Shown here: one piece after another, positions 51,205 to 55,209 of the stretch
Layout: each line of letters begins with the position of its first letter
Position numbering within the stretch: position 1 is the stretch's first letter
NCBI RefSeq assembly: GCF_003313395.1
Contig: NZ_QNFZ01000035.1
Coordinates: 1-55,209, forward strand
Direction: 5' to 3'
Length of the DNA: 55,209 bases
From: Nonomuraea lactucae
GTDB taxonomy: Bacteria > Actinomycetota > Actinomycetes > Streptosporangiales > Streptosporangiaceae
The notes under the pieces: generated by a model
Databases searched by the model: none
What the model was told of the DNA's origin: nothing
The model's input: only the letters and a program-made list of their open reading frames with translations
Position numbers and translations under genes: made by a program

Positions 51205-51791
51205 ACACCCCACGCGCCTCCCGCAGCGAACAGCTCGAATCGCGCGTCCAGCTTCTCATCCTGCTCCTGGTCGGCCTCATGGCCGGAGCAGCCTCCTTCA
51301 CCCACGTCCACGACTGGACCATGGTCAACAGCCCCGAAGGAACCGGCGAATGGTTCGGCTGGGCCAACGCCGTCATCTCCGAACTCACCCCCACCGCCTC
51401 CGGCCTGGAAGTCCGACGCCGCAAGCGCAACGGCCAACCCATCGCCTACCCGATGGCCGTTCTCATCGCCTCCGCAGTCTTGTCCGTCGCGGCACAGATT
51501 GCGGTCGCCAAACCCCACCCCACCGGCTGGCTGATCGCCGCCATCCCCGCACTGGCCTTCCTCGCCCTCACCAAACTCGTGCTCTCACGCACCGCCACCA
51601 CCGAACCGGCGACACCCCAAGAGGCCACCACACCCGAACCTGACCCGGAAACCACGCCTCAACCTGCGGTGGCGCCCCTCGGCCACGAGCGTCAGGATCA
51701 CGCGCACACCGACCACCGCAACCCCCAGGAGCGGCCCTCAGCCCTGCCGGTCTTGCACCTGCCCACTCCCGCCCTGGAAGGACAGCACTAA
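51195..51791 (+). CDS. DUF2637 membrane protein
   Basis: The 198-residue protein has hydrophobic helices at about 20-38 (LLILLLVGLMAGAASFTHVH), 87-104 and 111-130, the pattern of DUF2637 proteins found beside AICE replication genes. A proline/threonine-rich tail of about 60 residues follows. It overlaps the preceding gene by 10 bp and ends 4 bp before the replication initiator, with which it is likely co-translated. Confidence 0.82.
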   Translation: MQLNTPRASRSEQLESRVQLLILLLVGLMAGAASFTHVHDWTMVNSPEGTGEWFGWANAVISELTPTASGLEVRRRKRNGQPIAYPMAVLIASAVLSVAAQIAVAKPHPTGWLIAAIPALAFLALTKLVLSRTATTEPATPQEATTPEPDPETTPQPAVAPLGHERQDHAHTDHRNPQERPSALPVLHLPTPALEGQH

Positions 51792-51795
51792 GCCC

Positions 51796-53424
51796 ATGCC
51801 CACCCAGCTCGACACCGTTTCGGCGCTGGCTCTCACCCCCGGGACCGCTTCTCCAGGCCCGGGCGTGGGGGCGAACACCGAAACCCGTCTGTCCAGCCCC
51901 TTCGCGCACGAACCTCGCCAGCACATCCGCACCGCCCTGGAACGCGCCGCACGCCCCGACTACGCCGCCTGGCTCGGCCACGTCGAATCCGCAGCCGCGT
52001 GCACGAACCCGATCCGCCTGCACGGCAACCTCGCCACCGTCGATGTCCGTACCGGCGAGATCCTCGCCAACCGACACACCTCCGCTCTGCCGGACGGCGT
52101 CCTTTACAAGGCCTGCGGTAACCGCCGCCACACCGTCTGCCCCGCCTGCGCCACCACCTACCAACACGACGCCTACCACCTCGTCCGTGCCGGACTCGTC
52201 GGCGGCAAGGCCATCCCCGACACCGTCCGCACTCACCCGGCCGTCTTCGCCACCCTCACCGCCCCCTCCTTCGGCCCCGTCCACACCCGCGACGTGCGCC
52301 ACTGCGCCTGCCGCGACAAGACCCGCTGCACCTGCCGCCCCGCCCCCTGCCACGCCCGCCGCGACAACCCCACCTGTCCCCACGGAAGGCCGCTGGCCTG
52401 CTGGCAACGCCACGCCCCCGGCGACGAACAGCTCGGCCGGCCCCTGTGCGTCGACTGCTACAACTACGCCCACCACGTCGTGTGGAACCACCACGCCGGA
52501 GAACTCTGGCGCCGCACCAAGCAACATGCCGAACGACACCTCAACCAGCTCGCCCGGCAACGCGGCCTGCCCCGCATCCGGCTCTCCCACGGCAAAGCCG
52601 CCGAATACCAAGCACGCGGCGCCGTCCACTTCCACATCCTGCTCCGCCTGGACGGCATCGACCCCGACCAGCCTGAGGCCATCACCCCGCCCCCCGGCGG
52701 CATCACCACCGACGACATCACCGCCGCCGTCACCCTGGCCGCCACCACCATCGCCTACACCACCCCCTCCCACCCCGACCAGCTCGACGGCTGGCCCATC
52801 ACCTGGGGCGACCAGCACGAGATCCGGCCCATCACCCTGTCGGCCTCCGGCGACGCCCTCGACGACCAGGCCGTCGCCGCCTACCTGGCCAAGTACTCCA
52901 CCAAAGGCACCGAAGCCACTGGCCACACCTCCCGCAGGCTCACCGCCGACACCATTGACCTGTACGCCAACCCCCACGGCACCCACCCCGAACGGCTCAT
53001 CGCCGCCGCCTGGACGCTCGGCCACACTTCCGAGTGGAGAGGATTACGCCGGTGGGCGCACATGCTCGGCTTCGGCGGACACTTCCTCACCAAAGCCCGC
53101 CGCTACTCGATCACCTTCGGCTCCATCCGCGAAGAACGAGCCGCCTACAAGCGCGCACGAGCCCTCAACAGCACTCCCTCAAGGTCAGAGGGTCACCCCG
53201 AAACATCGCGCTTTTACCGTCAAGGAGACCTTGACACCAAAACCGAGGAAACAACCCTGATCGTCGGATTCCTCACCTATGCAGGCACTGGCTGGCACAG
53301 CACCGGTGACCAACTCCTCGCCAACACGGCAGCGGCACAAGCCCGCGAACGCACCCGAGCAGGACACGAAGAACTCGCCCACCACGCCAGGGAACAGAGC
53401 TCGTCCACACCGCTCGCCGCCTGA
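51796..53424 (+). CDS. Replication initiator, RepSA family
   Basis: The 542-residue rolling-circle initiator has cysteine/histidine clusters in the N-terminal half (HTVCPACATTYQHDAYHL, then HCACRDKTRCTC). It also has the conserved VFATLTAPSFGPVH (about residues 152-165), the metal-binding RGAVHFHILLR (HxH near 279) and AAYLAKYSTKG with the likely nicking Tyr near 365. These match the replication initiators of pSAM2-type AICEs, which nick the element's origin after excision. The origin itself is not identified; the gene or its upstream region is a usual place. Confidence 0.9.
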   Translation: MPTQLDTVSALALTPGTASPGPGVGANTETRLSSPFAHEPRQHIRTALERAARPDYAAWLGHVESAAACTNPIRLHGNLATVDVRTGEILANRHTSALPDGVLYKACGNRRHTVCPACATTYQHDAYHLVRAGLVGGKAIPDTVRTHPAVFATLTAPSFGPVHTRDVRHCACRDKTRCTCRPAPCHARRDNPTCPHGRPLACWQRHAPGDEQLGRPLCVDCYNYAHHVVWNHHAGELWRRTKQHAERHLNQLARQRGLPRIRLSHGKAAEYQARGAVHFHILLRLDGIDPDQPEAITPPPGGITTDDITAAVTLAATTIAYTTPSHPDQLDGWPITWGDQHEIRPITLSASGDALDDQAVAAYLAKYSTKGTEATGHTSRRLTADTIDLYANPHGTHPERLIAAAWTLGHTSEWRGLRRWAHMLGFGGHFLTKARRYSITFGSIREERAAYKRARALNSTPSRSEGHPETSRFYRQGDLDTKTEETTLIVGFLTYAGTGWHSTGDQLLANTAAAQARERTRAGHEELAHHAREQSSSTPLAA

Positions 53425-53455
53425 CCAACCCTCAGAACGCGAATGGAGCACCACC

Positions 53456-53671
53456 ATGCCCACCGCAGGTAAGGTCGTCCGCTACCCGGGCCAAGCGCTC
53501 TACGACGTCGACGAAACCGTCATTGTCCTGCGCCTGTCCCGCCGCTACCTCTACCAGGAGATCCGCGCTGGACGACTCCGCACCGTCAAGGCCGGACGCG
53601 CCCGACGCATCCCGGCCGACGCCATCGCCGAGTACGTCAAACTCCTGGAGCAGGAAACGCAGGTCGCCTGA
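53456..53671 (+). CDS. Excisionase (Xis), MerR-like HTH
   Basis: The 71-residue protein has the winged HTH of AICE excisionases: VIVLRLSRRYLYQEIRAGRL, then RTVKAGRARRIPADAIAEYV. The ATG follows GGAG. Its stop overlaps the integrase start (TGATG). It would bind att flanks and direct the integrase to excise the element. Confidence 0.88.
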   Translation: MPTAGKVVRYPGQALYDVDETVIVLRLSRRYLYQEIRAGRLRTVKAGRARRIPADAIAEYVKLLEQETQVA

Positions 53672-54843
53672 TGCCCAAGCAACGCTCACACGGCGACGGC
53701 GGCCTGTACTGGAGCGAAGCCCGCCAACGCTGGATCGCCGAAATCACCATCGGCTACACCCCCGCCGGCCGACGCATCACCCGCAAAGCCGCAGGACGCA
53801 CCAAGACCGAAGCCAAGAACAAACTGAAGGAAGTTCTCCGAGACCTGGAAGACGGCACACTGACCGAGTCCGGCAGCTACACCATCAAGCAGGCCGCCGA
53901 GGACTGGCTTGAGTACGGTCTCACCGGCCGTGACCCTCAGACCATCGAGACAAACACGATCCTGTGCCGAGTCCACATCATTTCAGATCTTGGCGCTCGT
54001 CAGCTCAAGGATCTCAAGGCCATGGACGTCGAGAAGTGGCTAAGGATCAAGGCCCAAACACTCAGCACGCGAACCCTGCAAGCCCTCTACTCCGCGTTGA
54101 GCCGCATCGTCAAACGCGCCATGGCTCGCGAGAAGGTGAAGCGCAACGTCGTCGAGCTCTGCACTATCCCCAAGGGCCAAGGCGGAAGACCGTCGCGATC
54201 ACTGACCTTCCAGCAAGCCCTTGCCATCCTCAACGCATCCAAGCACCACCGCATGCATCCTTACATCGTGGTCTCCCTTCTCACCGGAGCACGCACGGAG
54301 GAACTACGTGACCTTCGCTGGGACCACGTCGATCTAAAGGGCAAGCAAGCTGCTCTTGGCAAACCGGTGATACCTCCGCACATCGCCGTCTGGCGGTCAG
54401 TCAGAGCAGGGAGCGACACCAAGACCAAGAAATCACGACGTACGCTCGCCCTACCCACGCGGGCCGTGGAGGTGCTCAAGCAACAAAAGCGCCAGCAAGC
54501 CCAAGAGCGTAAGGCGGCTGGTCAGCGCTGGAAGGAACACGGGCTCGTCTTCACGAGCACTATCGGCACCCCTCTTGATGCCCACAACGTACGGCGCGAG
54601 TTCCGCAACGCCATCAGAGGAATCAAGGGCATCTACGCCGACGCATGGACACCACGAGAGCTGCGACACAGCTTTGTATCTCTGCTCTCTGATGATGGCG
54701 GTCTTTCCATCGATGAGATCGCGAAGCTGTGCGGTCACGCCAGCACCACTGTGACCGAGACCGTTTACCGCCACCAGATCCGGCCTGTCATTCAGACTGG
54801 TGCGCTGGCCATGGACCGAATCTTTGACGGCAGGGACGTCTAG
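53671..54843 (+). CDS. Tyrosine integrase of the AICE
   Basis: The 390-residue protein has an N-terminal arm-binding domain (GGLYWSEARQRWIAEITIGY), a core-binding SAM-like domain (about residues 70-165) and a catalytic domain with the full set: Arg in GARTEELRDLRW, His-x-x-Arg region RELRHSFVSL, CGHAST and the nucleophile Tyr in TVYRHQIRP. It is intact and ends 79 bp from attR. It is related to the broken integrase at 38970-40129 and the tail at 24531. It recombines the element into the 3' half of tRNA-Ala. Confidence 0.93.
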   Translation: MPKQRSHGDGGLYWSEARQRWIAEITIGYTPAGRRITRKAAGRTKTEAKNKLKEVLRDLEDGTLTESGSYTIKQAAEDWLEYGLTGRDPQTIETNTILCRVHIISDLGARQLKDLKAMDVEKWLRIKAQTLSTRTLQALYSALSRIVKRAMAREKVKRNVVELCTIPKGQGGRPSRSLTFQQALAILNASKHHRMHPYIVVSLLTGARTEELRDLRWDHVDLKGKQAALGKPVIPPHIAVWRSVRAGSDTKTKKSRRTLALPTRAVEVLKQQKRQQAQERKAAGQRWKEHGLVFTSTIGTPLDAHNVRREFRNAIRGIKGIYADAWTPRELRHSFVSLLSDDGGLSIDEIAKLCGHASTTVTETVYRHQIRPVIQTGALAMDRIFDGRDV

Positions 54844-54853
54844 TCCTGCAACA

Positions 54854-54874
54854 TGTCACTCAGTTTGTCACTCA
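54854..54874 (+). repeat. Right arm-type integrase site: two TGTCACTCA copies
   Basis: This is the same 21-bp block as 40373-40393, just after the integrase stop and about 50 bp inside attR. It is the probable integrase arm-binding site. Confidence 0.6.
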
Positions 54875-54883
54875 GAAGATCAC

Positions 54884-54916
54884 AAAGGCCCTTCCGGATC
54901 ATCCGAAAGGGCCTTT
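54884..54916. terminator. Bidirectional terminator between integrase and tRNA
   Basis: AAAGGCCCTT (54884-54893) pairs with AAGGGCCTTT (54907-54916), extended by an inner CGGAT/ATCCG stem. It separates the integrase from the convergent tRNA-Ala gene. Confidence 0.75.
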
Positions 54917-54922
54917 GACCTG

Positions 54923-54966
54923 GGTGGAGATGAGGGGATTCGAACCCCTGACCCCTTCGATGCGAA
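54923..54966. repeat. attR: 44-bp core inside tRNA-Ala
   Basis: These bases are identical to 40232-40275. They cover the anticodon loop through the 3' end of the intact tRNA gene, so integration rebuilds a complete tRNA on this side. Confidence 0.9.
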
Positions 54967-54998
54967 CGAAGTGCGCTACCGGACTGCGCTACATCCCC
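54925..54998 (-). tRNA. tRNA-Ala (anticodon CGC)
   Basis: On the minus strand the 74 nt fold as a cloverleaf: acceptor GGGGATG with CATCTCC and discriminator A, D-arm GCGC/GCGC, anticodon stem CTTCG/CGAAG around loop TTCGCAT, and T-arm AGGGG/CCCCT with loop TTCGAAT. The anticodon is CGC, reading GCG. The acceptor contains the G3-U70 wobble pair, the identity element of alanine tRNA. The 3' CCA is not encoded. It is the integration site of the AICE. Confidence 0.95.
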
Positions 54999-55046
54999 AA
55001 GAACCTCGACCAGGTTAGCAAACTCCCAGAGGTTCTCGCGCCATCC

Positions 55047-55209
55047 TCAGTCGCCGACCGCCCGTGCGGGCGGGTCCGCGTACTGGTCGAAGAGGACGTC
55101 GCCCTGGCGGGCCGTCAGTTCGATGATCTCGGCCTCCGCCTGTTCGGCTGCGAGCCTGGCCGCGCGGCGCTGCTCGCGGAGCCGGCGCGCGCGCTCGGCG
55201 CGGGCCTGG
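55047..55209 (-). CDS. C-terminal part of an unidentified protein (partial)
   Basis: The open frame enters from the window edge and stops with TGA at 55047-55049. It encodes an arginine/alanine/glutamate-rich helix (RRLREQRRAARLAAEQAEAE), likely a coiled coil, and a short tail ending PPARAVGD. The start lies outside the window. It belongs to the chromosome flanking the tRNA. The family is not recognisable from this fragment. Confidence 0.55.
   Translation of the reverse strand, partial: QARAERARRLREQRRAARLAAEQAEAEIIELTARQGDVLFDQYADPPARAVGD

Larger units (their letters stand above)
40232..54966. mobile_element. AICE (pSAM2-like integrative conjugative element), about 14.7 kb
   Basis: The element is bounded by 44-bp direct att repeats. 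It contains, in order, cargo, an XRE/TPR regulator, an SCO3933-like protein, transfer genes (FtsK-type ATPase and membrane proteins), a row of small genes, a RepSA-like initiator, excisionase and integrase, the last ending 79 bp before attR. All core functions expected for excision, replication and double-stranded transfer are present with intact frames. It is probably functional or recently so (inference). Confidence 0.9.

Noticed and set aside
51568-53025. A 485-codon minus-strand open frame, glycine/valine-rich
   Set aside because: It is a mirror of the RepSA-like gene and the DUF2637 gene, low in complexity, with no ribosome site or domain.

Overview
The window is high-GC actinobacterial DNA. 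The gene content (a Pls/PosA-type NRPS, DUF6461 and DUF2637 families, RRQRL-motif proteins and a pSAM2-like integrative element) fits a Streptosporangium/Nonomuraea/Streptomyces-type filamentous actinomycete; the genus is inference. About 40% of the window is chromosomal accessory metabolism, and most of the rest is accreted mobile DNA ending at a tRNA-Ala gene.

Region 1 (1-15 kb) is accessory metabolism with much decay. It holds the 5' part of an NRPS-like membrane synthetase, a translationally coupled LacI regulator and halohydrin-dehalogenase-like SDR (catalytic Tyr replaced by Pro), a TetR regulator with a divergent FAD aromatic hydroxylase, a large P-loop ATPase, a coniferyl-type aldehyde dehydrogenase and a zinc alcohol dehydrogenase. 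Between them lie gene corpses: an MFS transporter tail, a frameshifted SDR, a CYP102-type P450 reduced to its two ends, a histidine kinase fragment and an IS4-type transposase tail.

Region 2 (15-23.6 kb) is one 2653-codon secreted Rhs/YD-repeat polymorphic toxin (LamG domain, Rhs core, Hint domain, short C-terminal toxin). A putative immunity gene overlaps its stop codon.

Region 3 (23.9-40.2 kb) is an accretion zone. It contains a frameshifted FtsK-type transfer gene fused to the last codons of an integrase, two diverged copies of a DUF6461/coiled-coil module, broken Tn3 transposase and resolvase genes, and two inverted group II intron 5' fragments. Those fragments flank a block with a GlxA/AraC regulator, a DJ-1/PfpI protein, small membrane proteins, an alpha/beta hydrolase and a TetR regulator. 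A two-component flavin monooxygenase with its HTH regulator sits among these. The zone ends with a broken tyrosine integrase.

Region 4 (40.2-55.0 kb) is an apparently complete actinomycete integrative and conjugative element (AICE) bounded by identical 44-bp att repeats, the right one inside tRNA-Ala(CGC). It has a regulatory segment (XRE/TPR repressor, SCO3933-like protein), transfer (TraSA-like FtsK ATPase and membrane partners), a row of overlapping small genes, a RepSA-like initiator, excisionase and integrase. Cargo near the left end comprises a low-GC DUF4365 nuclease-like gene with four membrane helices, a 156-bp hyphenated palindrome and a split RibD-like deaminase/reductase pair. The integrase relics at 24.5 and 39-40 kb share the same 3' end and downstream sequence, so related elements have probably entered this tRNA site repeatedly.
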